From: Actinomycetota bacterium
GTDB lineage: Bacteria; Actinomycetota; Actinomycetes; S36-B12
Direction: 5' to 3'
Length of the DNA stretch: 33,159 bases
NCBI GenBank assembly: GCA_027729805.1
Contig: JAQCEO010000019.1
Coordinates: forward strand, 1 to 33,159
Shown piece by piece: positions 8,295-17,678 of the stretch. The position numbers were made by a program, and so were the translations under genes. The stretch's first letter is position 1, and every line of letters begins with the position of its first letter. Below the pieces are notes generated by a model. That model was not told where the DNA came from. It worked only from the letters and a program-made list of their open reading frames with translations, and made no database searches.

Positions 8295-11200
8295 TGGAAA
8301 GTGGCAGGGCAGCAACAAGTAGTGCGAAGCTGGCTCGGTTGGGATTCACCGATTTAGATCGCACCGATCGGCTGCTAACCAGCCCAGCACTGACTTACCT
8401 GCTCGCGGGTACGGATGTAGAGGCGACCGATGGGCAAGTGGCCGAAAGCGGTGGGCTGCTAGCGGCGGCAGCGGTGGTCGCGGACCCAGATCAAGCACTG
8501 TTGCTGCTGACCCGGTTCCTCGAAGCCTGCAGTGACCCACAACGCCGTCGCATTTCATCTGCGCTACTTGCTGATCAAGACACCTTGGGCCGACTCCTTG
8601 AAGTCCTGGGCATGTCAGAAGCCCTGGGGGAGTTCCTCATCCGGCACCCCGAGCATTGGTCGATCCTGGCTGATGCCGAGGCACTTGCGCTGGCCCCGGC
8701 GGCCAGCAAGGTGCGGTCGGTGCTGCTGGCGGCGGTGGGAGCCGATCCGCAGTTACCCGAACCGGTGGCTGATGGGGATACGGCGCAAGTCTTGGACCGG
8801 TTGCGCATCGCCTACCGGATCCACCTATTGGGTATTGCCGCCCGTGATCTTGCAGGCTTGGCACCAATGGCATCGGTGGCGTCGTGGCTTTCCGATCTAG
8901 CCGATGGCGTCCTTGAAGCGGCCTTGGCTATCGCCCGGGCCGGGTTGCCGGCTGGGGCCCCGGGCGCTCGACTGGCCATCATCGGCATGGGCAAGTGCGG
9001 TGGGCGCGAATTGAACTACGTAAGTGATGTTGACGTTATTTTTGTCGCCGAGGCCATCGGTGCTGACGAATCCGGATCCTTGAAGACTGCCACCGATTTA
9101 GCTACCGGGGTGATGCGTGCATGTAACTCGGTCACCGCGGAAGGTTCGATCTGGGAAGTTGATCCAGCGCTGCGCCCAGAAGGTAAGCAAGGTGCGCTCG
9201 TTCGCACCATCGACTCACATGTCGGCTACTACGAGCGCTGGGCAAAAACCTGGGAGTTTCAGGCCTTGCTGAAAGCGCGGCCGTCGGCTGGTGACATTGA
9301 ACTAGGTAGCCGTTATGTGGATGCGGTAGCACCATTTGTCTGGAGTGCTGCCGATCGTGATGGATTCGTCAGTGACGTACAGGCGATGCGTCGTCGGGTC
9401 GAGGAGCACGTACCCGCCCGCATCGCTGAGCGTGAGCTAAAACTTGGCCCGGGCGGCCTGCGCGATGTTGAGTTCTCGGTTCAGTTACTTCAATTGGTTC
9501 ATGGCCGAAGTGACGCAATGTTGCGCAGCGCAACCACCCTTGTCGCACTCGAGGCGCTTGCCACCTGGGGTTACGTCGGACGCGATGATGCAGCGGGCCT
9601 TGATGATGCCTACCGGTTTTTGCGTACCCTCGAGCACCGCTTGCAATTGCACCGCCTGCGTCGCACCCATACCATGCCAGAGGACGAAAGGGACCTTCGT
9701 CGAATAGGTCGGTCCCTTGGTTATCGCGGTGATCCGGTCGGTGAACTCCACGAGAATTGGCGCAGGCATGCGCGGGAGGTGCGCCGCCTCCACGAGAAAT
9801 TGTTTTACCGACCCTTGCTGCAAGCCGTCGCTCGCCTAGATGCCGGCGAAGCCCGCCTGACCCCGGCCGCCGCTGAGGCGCGCCTGCGGGCCCTTGGCTA
9901 TCGAGATCCAGCGGGAGCACTTAGGCACCTTGAGGCACTTACCTCTGGAGTCAGCAGACGGGCAGCGATTCAACGCACGTTGTTGCCGGTGCTACTCGGC
10001 TGGTTTGCCGATGCACCTGATCCAGATGCCGGCCTACTCGGTTTCAGGCGGGTCAGTGATGTGCTGGGCTCAACCCACTGGTACCTGCGGCTACTACGTG
10101 ACGAGTCAACGGCTGCCGAGCGAGTGGCGCAGGTGTTGGCCTCTAGTAAATATGCGACTGAGTTGCTGCTTCGGGCTCCAGAGAATGTAGCCATGCTCGC
10201 TGAGCGAAGTGAACTTGAGCCCAGATCCTTGGAGACGCTACTGGCTGAGGCCAGGTCTGCCGCCGATCGGCATGATGATCCAGTCATCGCAGTTGGCGCC
10301 GTGCGCGCACTTCGTCGACGCGAGCTCTTCCGAATTGCCGTTGCAGAGTTGCTTCAGATAGCAGAAATCGATCGGGCTCAAACTGCGCTCAGTGATGTTG
10401 CCAACGCGGCGATCGTTGGTGCCCTGCACGTTGCCGAGCGGGTAGTCGGTGGCGATGCGCAGTTGCCGATGCGATTCACGGTGATCGGCATGGGTCGCTT
10501 CGGTGGGCGCGAACTGGGTTTAGGCAGTGATGTTGATGTCATGTTCGTCTATGAGCCAATTGCCGGCTCCGATGAGAATGCGGCAAATTCGGCGGCATTC
10601 GCGGTCGCAAATGAGTTACGAACTTGCTTAATGACACCAACCAATGACCCACCGCTGGATATCGACGCGGATCTGCGCCCCGAAGGCCGCCAAGGCCCGC
10701 TCGTGCGCTCCCTTGCCTCCTACGAGGCGTACTACGGGCGTTGGTCGGCAGGGTGGGAGGCGCAAGCATTGTTACGAGCCCAGGTGGTCGCGGGCGACGG
10801 CGACCTAGGTGCACGTTTCGTGGCACTCATTGATCCACTTCGTTATCCCGGCGGCGGGATCCCGGCGGCGCAGGTGCGCGAGATCCGCCGGCTTAAGGCG
10901 CGCATGGAGGCGGAGCGGTTACCGCGCGGGGCGGATGCGACCTTGCATACCAAGTTGGGCCGAGGTGGGCTAAGTGACGTCGAGTGGGTGGCGCAGTTAC
11001 TGCAGATGCAGCATGCGTTCGCATATCCGTCCCTTCGAAGCACGCAAACCCTGCCGGTACTTGCCGCGGCCGAACGCGAAGGCTTGCTCGATGCTGCCGA
11101 TGCCGAGGCCCTACGGACCGCATGGCGTCTGGCCACTAGTGTCCGCAATGCCGTCATGCTGGTTCGCGATCGCGCTTCCGATATGGTACCGACGGATTTA

Positions 11201-11341
11201 CGTGAACTGGCAGGAGTCGGCTACGTCATGGGTTACCCGCCCGGCGCATCTGGGCAACTAATCGAGGATTATCGGCGAGTTACTAGGCGGGCCCGCCAAG
11301 TTGTTGACCGGGTCTTCTATGGTGAAGGTTCACTAGGGTGA
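8294..11341 (+). CDS. glnE: Bifunctional glutamine synthetase adenylyltransferase / deadenylase
   Basis: Two nucleotidyltransferase domains (GMGKCGGRELNYVSDVDVIFV and GMGRFGGRELGLGSDVDVMFV), PALRPEGKQGALVRT and ADLRPEGRQGPLVRS. TGATG overlap with the upstream gene supports ATG at 8294. Confidence 0.95.
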   Translation: MESGRAATSSAKLARLGFTDLDRTDRLLTSPALTYLLAGTDVEATDGQVAESGGLLAAAAVVADPDQALLLLTRFLEACSDPQRRRISSALLADQDTLGRLLEVLGMSEALGEFLIRHPEHWSILADAEALALAPAASKVRSVLLAAVGADPQLPEPVADGDTAQVLDRLRIAYRIHLLGIAARDLAGLAPMASVASWLSDLADGVLEAALAIARAGLPAGAPGARLAIIGMGKCGGRELNYVSDVDVIFVAEAIGADESGSLKTATDLATGVMRACNSVTAEGSIWEVDPALRPEGKQGALVRTIDSHVGYYERWAKTWEFQALLKARPSAGDIELGSRYVDAVAPFVWSAADRDGFVSDVQAMRRRVEEHVPARIAERELKLGPGGLRDVEFSVQLLQLVHGRSDAMLRSATTLVALEALATWGYVGRDDAAGLDDAYRFLRTLEHRLQLHRLRRTHTMPEDERDLRRIGRSLGYRGDPVGELHENWRRHAREVRRLHEKLFYRPLLQAVARLDAGEARLTPAAAEARLRALGYRDPAGALRHLEALTSGVSRRAAIQRTLLPVLLGWFADAPDPDAGLLGFRRVSDVLGSTHWYLRLLRDESTAAERVAQVLASSKYATELLLRAPENVAMLAERSELEPRSLETLLAEARSAADRHDDPVIAVGAVRALRRRELFRIAVAELLQIAEIDRAQTALSDVANAAIVGALHVAERVVGGDAQLPMRFTVIGMGRFGGRELGLGSDVDVMFVYEPIAGSDENAANSAAFAVANELRTCLMTPTNDPPLDIDADLRPEGRQGPLVRSLASYEAYYGRWSAGWEAQALLRAQVVAGDGDLGARFVALIDPLRYPGGGIPAAQVREIRRLKARMEAERLPRGADATLHTKLGRGGLSDVEWVAQLLQMQHAFAYPSLRSTQTLPVLAAAEREGLLDAADAEALRTAWRLATSVRNAVMLVRDRASDMVPTDLRELAGVGYVMGYPPGASGQLIEDYRRVTRRARQVVDRVFYGEGSLG

Positions 11342-12688
11342 CATTGGCGCATTAGCCAAGAACTGGAAACTATCGCGCTTGTACGGATAAAGGAAACGGT
11401 CGCAGCCTTCAGCCAATGACGGGTCAAGTTTTCGGCATAACGGAGTGCCGTTCTTCTTGTGCCTGAAGTAGAAGCCCGCGGTCCACCAAGTATTCATGTC
11501 AAGGACCATGGCTTCTTGTGCGCCGGCGCCCACCAAAGTGTTGGCGAGGCCATCGGCTGAAAGAAATGGTGACCCGATATAAATAATGCTGCCATCTGCG
11601 AGCTGGCCGATAGCGGCGCGCCAGGCTAGGCTGCCCTTGTCAGTTGTCGCTCCCCAAATCACGTTGTCGGTTTCACTGGACACCTTTGATACGCCTTTGT
11701 CGACAATCAAGTTGAGATTTTGCCGAACGGCTTGGATATCGTCGCTCATCTGCAGGTCGCGGCCCCACTTGCCGACCTTTATCGAACCGTCTTTGTAGAC
11801 AACGGTGCTCGCCTTGCCATCGACGAGAGGTTTAACCATTTCGCCACCGTAGTAATAGCCACCCATTGAGTCCTCGAGGCGGAAAGCGCCGTTGAAATTG
11901 GCGAGCACAATTGGCCAAAGCTCTTTTGGCAGTGCCCCGTTAAATGGATTCGGGCCGCCGGGTTCTTCATAACCGGGGATAAACATGGCCTTGGCAAGTG
12001 AGGTGTCGATCCATAGCACCGAGGCGTAGTAGCTGGTGTGCACGTTGTCGGCGCGAACCCGGGCGACATACATCGCTGGGAGACCGGCCACCCGGCTGCC
12101 AACCGGCTGCCAGAGACCTTCTTGTGGTTCGGGATTGGGCACCGGTGAGGTAATGGGCGGTGGGGGATTGAGGTGTTCGACCACCGGGGTAACAATCGGG
12201 CTGGGCATGACACTGGGCGGGCCACTAGGTATAGCACTGGGCGGGCCACTAGGTATAGCACTGGGCGGGCCACTAGGTATAGCACTGGGCGCACTAGACG
12301 GTTCGGTATCTTCAGGGCTAAGACCGGCGGAGTCCTCGGCGCTGATGTCGGCCGAAAGCGTTGGCGTTCCACCAACTTCGGGTTTACTCACGTAGGTGTA
12401 GTAGATGTCCTCCAGCTTGGCAACTAGCGGGCCCATTTTGTTGTCGCGCATCCAGGTGGCGACTATCACCTCGGTGGGCTCGCCATGGGCATTTGCGTAG
12501 GTGCCTTGAAAAGTGAAACCGGCCCAAAAAGCTGCTGCGGCGAGCACAAATGACGCCAATAACATGAACAGGCGCCAGCCGGGGTGATGCCTTCGAGCAT
12601 GGCGCTTGCGCGCCGGCGAAGCCTCGACCGCGGCCGGCTCGGGGTCAATTGACGCCGGCTGGTCACCGGTCGCTACGTCCTCGCTCAT
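11333..12688 (-). CDS. Membrane-anchored phosphodiester glycosidase-like (DUF2233/NAGPA-like) protein with Pro/Ser-rich linker
   Basis: N-terminal TM (FMLLASFVLAAAAFWAGF), PSAIPSGPP repeats, then NFNGAFRLEDSMGGYYYGGEMVKPLVDGKASTVVYKDGSIKVGKWGRDL, AVRQNLNLIVDKG and EAMVLDMN, as in the NAGPA-like family. Confidence 0.75.
   Translation of the reverse strand: MSEDVATGDQPASIDPEPAAVEASPARKRHARRHHPGWRLFMLLASFVLAAAAFWAGFTFQGTYANAHGEPTEVIVATWMRDNKMGPLVAKLEDIYYTYVSKPEVGGTPTLSADISAEDSAGLSPEDTEPSSAPSAIPSGPPSAIPSGPPSAIPSGPPSVMPSPIVTPVVEHLNPPPPITSPVPNPEPQEGLWQPVGSRVAGLPAMYVARVRADNVHTSYYASVLWIDTSLAKAMFIPGYEEPGGPNPFNGALPKELWPIVLANFNGAFRLEDSMGGYYYGGEMVKPLVDGKASTVVYKDGSIKVGKWGRDLQMSDDIQAVRQNLNLIVDKGVSKVSSETDNVIWGATTDKGSLAWRAAIGQLADGSIIYIGSPFLSADGLANTLVGAGAQEAMVLDMNTWWTAGFYFRHKKNGTPLCRKLDPSLAEGCDRFLYPYKRDSFQFLANAPMSP
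12211..12290. repeat. Perfect 24-bp tandem repeat, 3 full copies plus a partial copy
   Basis: cactgggcgggccactaggtatag at 12211-12234, 12235-12258 and 12259-12282, then cactgggc at 12283-12290. In-frame; encodes (PSAIPSGP)n. Confidence 0.97.
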
Positions 12689-12715
12689 TGTTAAATAATG
12701 TTATACATGATGCAC

Positions 12716-12752
12716 CAAAAAGCGGGGCGGGCCACCGAAGTGACCCGCCCCC
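12716..12752 (-). terminator. Rho-independent terminator downstream of glnA1
   Basis: Stem GGGGCGGG (12724-12731) / CCCGCCCC (12744-12751) with an inner CAC/GTG extension. On the minus strand it is followed by GCTTTTT. Confidence 0.85.
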
Positions 12753-12800
12753 TTTCCCCTTGCACGCGAGGCGAATCGACGCGAAAGGGAACCTGTGCGA

Positions 12801-14225
12801 TCAGATGTCGTAGTAGAGCTCAAACTCGTGCGGATGCGGCCGTAAGCGAATTGGATCTATTTCCTTTGTCTGCTTGTAATCGATCCAAGTTTCGATCAAG
12901 TCACTCGGGAAGACCCCGCCGGCCTGTAGGTACTCATTGTCCGCCTCAAGGGCGGCCAGAACCGCCGGCAGAGACCCGGGAACCTGCGGGATGCTCGCCA
13001 TCTCATCCGGTGGCAACTCGTAGAGATCCTTATCTACCGGGGCATGTGGCTCGATCTTGTTCTTGATCCCGTCCAGGCCTGCCATTAACTGGGCTGCGAA
13101 GGCGAGGTATGGGTTACTCGATGGATCCGGCACCCGGAACTCGATGCGCTTGGCCTTTGGCGAGTTCCCGGTGACGGGGATCCGGATGCAGGCCGACCGG
13201 TTGCGTGCGGAGTACACCAAGTTCACCGGGGCCTCGAAGCCGGGCACGAGGCGGTGGTAGGAGTTCACCGTCGGGTTGGTAAACGCCAGCAGTGATGGGG
13301 CATGGTGCAGCAGGCCCCCGATGTACCAGCGGGCGATATCTGAAAGGCCGCCGTAGCCACGCTCGTCATAGAACAATGGCTCACCGTTCTTCCAGAGTGA
13401 TTGATGGCAGTGCATTCCCGAGCCGTTGTCACCGAATAAGGGCTTGGGCATGAAGGTCGCGGTCTTGCCGTGTGCCCAAGCGACGTTCTTAATGATGTAT
13501 TTAAAGAGCATCAGCTCATCAGCGGCGCTTTTCAAAGAGTTGAAGCGGTAGTTGATTTCACCTTGGCCGGCGGTGCCCACCTCATGGTGCGAGCGCTCCA
13601 CCTTGAGCCCCACCTCGATTAACTTCCCCACCATGTCATCGCGAATATCAGCGAAGTGATCGACCGGGGGCACGGGGAAGTAGCCACCCTTGTAACGGGT
13701 CTTATAACCGCGGTTGCCGCCCTCCTCGACGCGCCCGGTATTCCAAGCGCCCTCGACTGAATCAATGTGGTAGTAGGACTCGTGTTGATTAGTTTCGAAC
13801 CGCACATCATCAAAGACGTAGAACTCGGCTTCGGCACCGAAATAGACGGTGTCGGCAATACCGGTGGATGCCAGATAGGACTCGGCGTTGGCGGCCACAT
13901 TGCGTGGGTCACGGCTGTATCGCTCATCGGTGAACGGGTCCAGGATCGAGAAGTTCATGACTAAGGTCTTGGCGGTGCGGAAGGGATCAATGAAGGCGGT
14001 GGCGGGGTCTGGAATCAGCTTCATGTCTGATTCATGGATGGCCTGGAATCCGCGAATTGATGAGCCGTCAAACATCACGCCGTCATCGAAGACGGATTGA
14101 TCGAAGGACTCCACCGGCATATTGAAGTGCTGCATCACACCGGGCAGGTCAATGAACCGCACATCAACGAACTTCACGCCTTCAGCTTTGATGTAACTGA
14201 GCACCTCAGTTGAATTCTTAAACAC
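12801..14225 (-). CDS. glnA1: Glutamine synthetase type I (GSI-beta, adenylylation-regulated)
   Basis: [64 protein letters not shown], and adenylylation motif DKDLYELPP (Tyr codon at 13020-13022). Start placed at GTG 14225; the ORF-track extension to 14342 does not resemble GS. Confidence 0.95.
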   Translation of the reverse strand: MFKNSTEVLSYIKAEGVKFVDVRFIDLPGVMQHFNMPVESFDQSVFDDGVMFDGSSIRGFQAIHESDMKLIPDPATAFIDPFRTAKTLVMNFSILDPFTDERYSRDPRNVAANAESYLASTGIADTVYFGAEAEFYVFDDVRFETNQHESYYHIDSVEGAWNTGRVEEGGNRGYKTRYKGGYFPVPPVDHFADIRDDMVGKLIEVGLKVERSHHEVGTAGQGEINYRFNSLKSAADELMLFKYIIKNVAWAHGKTATFMPKPLFGDNGSGMHCHQSLWKNGEPLFYDERGYGGLSDIARWYIGGLLHHAPSLLAFTNPTVNSYHRLVPGFEAPVNLVYSARNRSACIRIPVTGNSPKAKRIEFRVPDPSSNPYLAFAAQLMAGLDGIKNKIEPHAPVDKDLYELPPDEMASIPQVPGSLPAVLAALEADNEYLQAGGVFPSDLIETWIDYKQTKEIDPIRLRPHPHEFELYYDI

Positions 14226-14410
14226 GAGACCCACCTTGACCCTTCTAAGTCGCTGCCCGATGGGTTTGTCCCAACAGGTTCTCGCCTCGCACGGTGGCAA
14301 ACGCCTCCGGATATGGAGAAATGTAGGAAGGAACCGTGTCATAGGTGTATCCCGACTGTTTCGTGCATGTTAAAAAATGCGCTTATTTCTGGCCCCGGTA
14401 GCGTAGATGG

Positions 14411-14815
14411 GTGACTTCAGCCACATCCCTCCCAGTTACTACCCCCGGCGAGGTGGCTGGAATAGGCCGCCGAGTCGCGGCCATCTGTCTGGATTGGCTG
14501 GCCAGTATCTTGTTATCCCGGGTGTTTTTTGGCCAAGTCGCCTACGGGTCAGCCGAAGGTTCGATTTCGGTGTTGCTCCTATTCGCGGCCGAGGTGATCA
14601 TCTTCACCTGGCTGATGTCGGCTTCATTCGGGCAACGGATCATGGGAATCTCGGTAATTCGAATGGCTGGCGGGCGCCTTTCGCTTTGGCGCATTGCACT
14701 GCGAACGGTGCTGATCTGTTTGGTGATTCCGGCCTTGGTTTATGACTCAACCGGCCGTGGTCTCCAAGATCGTGCGGTCGGCAGCGTAGTAATTCGAACT
14801 CGGGGTCGCACGTGA
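14411..14815 (+). CDS. RDD family membrane protein
   Basis: GIGRRVAAICLDWLASILLS, SFGQRIMGISVIRMAGGRLSLWRIALRT, STGRGLQDRAVGSVVIR; located next to glnA1 as in other actinobacteria. Confidence 0.85.
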   Translation: MTSATSLPVTTPGEVAGIGRRVAAICLDWLASILLSRVFFGQVAYGSAEGSISVLLLFAAEVIIFTWLMSASFGQRIMGISVIRMAGGRLSLWRIALRTVLICLVIPALVYDSTGRGLQDRAVGSVVIRTRGRT

Positions 14816-14836
14816 CCTTGGGCGACAAACCCAAGG
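14816..14836. terminator. Hairpin between convergent RDD and DUF4191 genes (possible bidirectional terminator)
   Basis: CCTTGGG (14816-14822), 7-nt loop, CCCAAGG (14830-14836). Starts 1 nt after the RDD stop. No strong U tract. Confidence 0.5.
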
Positions 14837-14863
14837 CCTAGTTCCTAAACTTTCGCTATTGGG

Positions 14864-15538
14864 CTAGCGGGGGCGGCGGACCGCTCGGGCGCTGGTCGGC
14901 ATCGGGCCCTTGGGAATCGGCAGTGACCCGCCGGTTTGGCTTACGGCATCAAGCCGGCGCCGCACTTTGGTGATCTCGCCACCGCGCAGGTTGCGCGGCA
15001 GTTTGGTTAACGAGCGCTGGAGCTTGCCAAGGGGCACCTGCCCTGGCTCATCGCCAACCTGAATCTCATAGATCGGGATATCCGGGAGCCAGCGTGCGGT
15101 CTTTTTACGCTCATTGCCGAGCATGTGTCCGACCCGACTTGATGGGCCTTCGGAGATCAAGATGACACCGGGCTTGCCAACCACCCGGCTGATGAGGTCT
15201 TGATTCTTGTTAACCGCAATACCTGGTGTTACCAACCAGCCACCGCGCAGCGATTTCACCACCGCCGCGGCGGCCCCGGGTTGCCCTTCGATCTGGTGGT
15301 ATGCCGCCTTCATCGCGCGGCGGCTAAACCAAAAGACCGCGGCGAGCAGCCCGAGTGGGATGCCTACCAAGATGGCGGTAAAGAGATTAAGGAAAATGCG
15401 GGTCGGTACGAAACCAACGACGAACCCCAAAATGAAGAAGCCGCCAACTTCAAATGGCAAGGTCCGGTAGACCTTCTGGGTCATTGCCCAGTTCTGGGTG
15501 ATCGAGGACAGTGTGGAGCGGATTTTTCCCTTGGCCAT
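14864..15538 (-). CDS. DUF4191 family membrane protein
   Basis: MAKGKIRSTLSSITQNWAMTQKVYRTLPFEV, two TM helices, GWLVTPGIAVNKNQDLISRVVGKPGVILISEGPSSRV. Located between lipA and glnA1 as in mycobacteria. Confidence 0.8.
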   Translation of the reverse strand: MAKGKIRSTLSSITQNWAMTQKVYRTLPFEVGGFFILGFVVGFVPTRIFLNLFTAILVGIPLGLLAAVFWFSRRAMKAAYHQIEGQPGAAAAVVKSLRGGWLVTPGIAVNKNQDLISRVVGKPGVILISEGPSSRVGHMLGNERKKTARWLPDIPIYEIQVGDEPGQVPLGKLQRSLTKLPRNLRGGEITKVRRRLDAVSQTGGSLPIPKGPMPTSARAVRRPR

Positions 15539-15548
15539 GGCGCCCAGC

Positions 15549-16076
15549 CTAGGGAAGTCGGACCTCGATCGACGCCCCGGCATGGATCAGTCCCGGGTGC
15601 TCGACCCAGCCGGTCACCCCGCGCCGGCCCATGGCGCTTTTCGGGAACCTCTCAGCGGCGGTTCCGTACCTCGCCCCGACCAGGGCGCCGGCAATCGTGC
15701 AGGGGAAGTTTTCGCCGCCCAGCATGACAACGGCGCCTCCGGCGAACAGCAATCTGGTCATCCGGGGCAGTTCGGTCAACCCGTTGATCCCCTCGGTGCA
15801 GATGTTGTCGGCTACCACCCCAGGGGCAATTTCCGCTATCCCTAGTTCGGCGGAGATGCTCTCGAGTTCGGCTACATCGACGATTGAGATTTGCCGATGA
15901 TTGCGGATCGTCGTACCCCTTGGGAACACGTCCTTTTGCCGGACATCTGAGGCCATGGTCAGCCCGTGATGGCGGTCACCAACCGGGCCGCCCCAATCGA
16001 GTTCGAGTTCGGCGACCGGGGTGGGGGTGTCTATCCCGGCCGGCCAGATGTGAACCGCAACCACACTTGCGCTCAT
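15549..16076 (-). CDS. MOSC domain-containing protein
   Basis: [36 protein letters not shown]; overlaps the lipA 3' end by 4 bp. Confidence 0.8.
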   Translation of the reverse strand: MSASVVAVHIWPAGIDTPTPVAELELDWGGPVGDRHHGLTMASDVRQKDVFPRGTTIRNHRQISIVDVAELESISAELGIAEIAPGVVADNICTEGINGLTELPRMTRLLFAGGAVVMLGGENFPCTIAGALVGARYGTAAERFPKSAMGRRGVTGWVEHPGLIHAGASIEVRLP

Positions 16077-17014
16077 CGCTTCGCCGCCATCGCCTGTTGA
16101 TAAAGACGCCCGGCTCGGTAGCTCGATCGCACTAGTGGCCCGCTCATCACTCCCACGAAACCAATTTGGGTAGCCCGCTTCGCCAAAGTGACGAAAGCTT
16201 CGGGCTTTACCCAGCGGTCAACCGGGTGATGGCGCGGCGATGGGCGCAAGTACTGCGTGATGGTGAGGAGATCACAGCCGGCAGCGTGCAAATCAAGTAG
16301 CGCGGTGTCAATCTCTGCATCGTCCTCGCCCATACCCAAGATCAAGTTGCTCTTGGTGATCATGCCGGCCGCTTTGGCTTGGGTTAACACCGCCAAACTA
16401 CGTTCGTAAGTAAATGCCGGGCGGATGCGTTTGAATATGCGCGGGACGGTCTCCAGATTGTGGGCTAACACCGCAGGCTGCGCTGCAAATACTTCGCCTA
16501 GGAGCTCTGGTTTGCCGGAGAAATCCGGAATCAATACTTCGACATTGGTATCCGGGTTGACTTCTTGGATCAGGCGAACGGTTTCGGCATAAAGCCAGGC
16601 CCCTTGGTCAGGTAAGTCATCGCGGGCCACTCCGGTGACAGTTGCATAGCGCAGGCCCATGGCTTGGATCGACTCGGCAACTCGGCGTGGCTCATCGCGA
16701 TCCAATGGTGCTGGCTTGCCAGTATCGATCTGGCAGAAGTCGCAGCGCCTAGTGCACTGCTCGCCGCCGATTAAGAAGGTGGCCTCACGGTCTTCCCAGC
16801 ACTCGTAGATATTTGGGCAGCCGGCCTCTTGGCACACAGTATGAAGGCCCTCAGCTTTGACAAGTGCGTTGATCTTCAAGAATTCCGGGCCGGTCTTTAA
16901 CTTGGTGCGTATCCATTCGGGCTTGCGCTCGATCGGGATCTCAGCGTTGCGCGCCTCGATCCGAAGCAGGCGCCGGCTCTGGCTATCTGAATAATCCGGC
17001 TGGACAAGGGCCAT
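16073..17014 (-). CDS. lipA: Lipoyl synthase (radical SAM)
   Basis: [37 protein letters not shown] (CTRRCDFC = CxxxCxxC), [17 protein letters not shown]. Confidence 0.97.
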   Translation of the reverse strand: MALVQPDYSDSQSRRLLRIEARNAEIPIERKPEWIRTKLKTGPEFLKINALVKAEGLHTVCQEAGCPNIYECWEDREATFLIGGEQCTRRCDFCQIDTGKPAPLDRDEPRRVAESIQAMGLRYATVTGVARDDLPDQGAWLYAETVRLIQEVNPDTNVEVLIPDFSGKPELLGEVFAAQPAVLAHNLETVPRIFKRIRPAFTYERSLAVLTQAKAAGMITKSNLILGMGEDDAEIDTALLDLHAAGCDLLTITQYLRPSPRHHPVDRWVKPEAFVTLAKRATQIGFVGVMSGPLVRSSYRAGRLYQQAMAAKR

Positions 17015-17018
17015 GGGT

Positions 17019-17678
17019 TCAGCCTACGGGGTGCAGCACCGCTGGGAGGAACTCGATCACGATGGGTAGTACGTCGGCAACGCTGACGGGGTGTCCTAGT
17101 TCTTGGCTAAGGGAGGTGACTTCGGCATCTTTTATCCCGCAGGGCACGATTTTGTCGAACAATGACATATCGCAGTCGCAGTTAAGGGCGAACCCATGCA
17201 GGGTGACGCCTTCGGTAACTCGAATCCCGATCGCCGCGACTTTGCGATCGGGGCCGCGATCATCGGCTGGAATCCAGACTCCACTGCGGCCCGGGATGCG
17301 CGCGCTGCTCACGCCAAGTGAGCTACAGACATCAATCAGCAGGACTTCGATGCGCCGGACATGGGCGACAACATCAAGTTTGCTTGGAAGGCGAACAATT
17401 GGGTAGCCAACAAGCTGACCGGGCCCATGCCAAGTGATCTTTCCGCCCCGGTCAACCTCGATTACCGGCGTATCATCAACTGGGCGCTCATGTGGTTCGG
17501 TACGGCGCCCAGCGGTATAGACCGACGGATGCTCGAGTAAGAGCACTGTGTTGCTAGTGGCACCGGAGACGACATCAGCGTGCACCTGTCGTTGCAGGTC
17601 CCAGGCCGCGCGGTAGTCGACCGCGTCGGCGCCAAAACCGACCATGCGAATATCAAGTGCGGCGTCTGTGGCAGTCAT
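17019..17678 (-). CDS. lipB: Octanoyltransferase
   Basis: [62 protein letters not shown] at 17678 overlaps the upstream stop (ATGA). The ORF-track start at 17873 is too long. Confidence 0.95.
   Translation of the reverse strand: MTATDAALDIRMVGFGADAVDYRAAWDLQRQVHADVVSGATSNTVLLLEHPSVYTAGRRTEPHERPVDDTPVIEVDRGGKITWHGPGQLVGYPIVRLPSKLDVVAHVRRIEVLLIDVCSSLGVSSARIPGRSGVWIPADDRGPDRKVAAIGIRVTEGVTLHGFALNCDCDMSLFDKIVPCGIKDAEVTSLSQELGHPVSVADVLPIVIEFLPAVLHPVG

Noticed and set aside
9369-9920. 183-aa minus-strand ORF inside glnE
   Set aside because: Antisense shadow of a well-supported glnE; no recognisable domain.
12211-12290. CRISPR-like repeats
   Set aside because: Contiguous 24-bp tandem repeat without spacers, in frame within a CDS.
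12036-12427. Plus-strand ORFs with GGPLGIAL or RATRYSTG repeats
   Set aside because: Arise from the reverse strand of the 24-bp repeat in the glycosidase-like gene; no RBS or other domain evidence.
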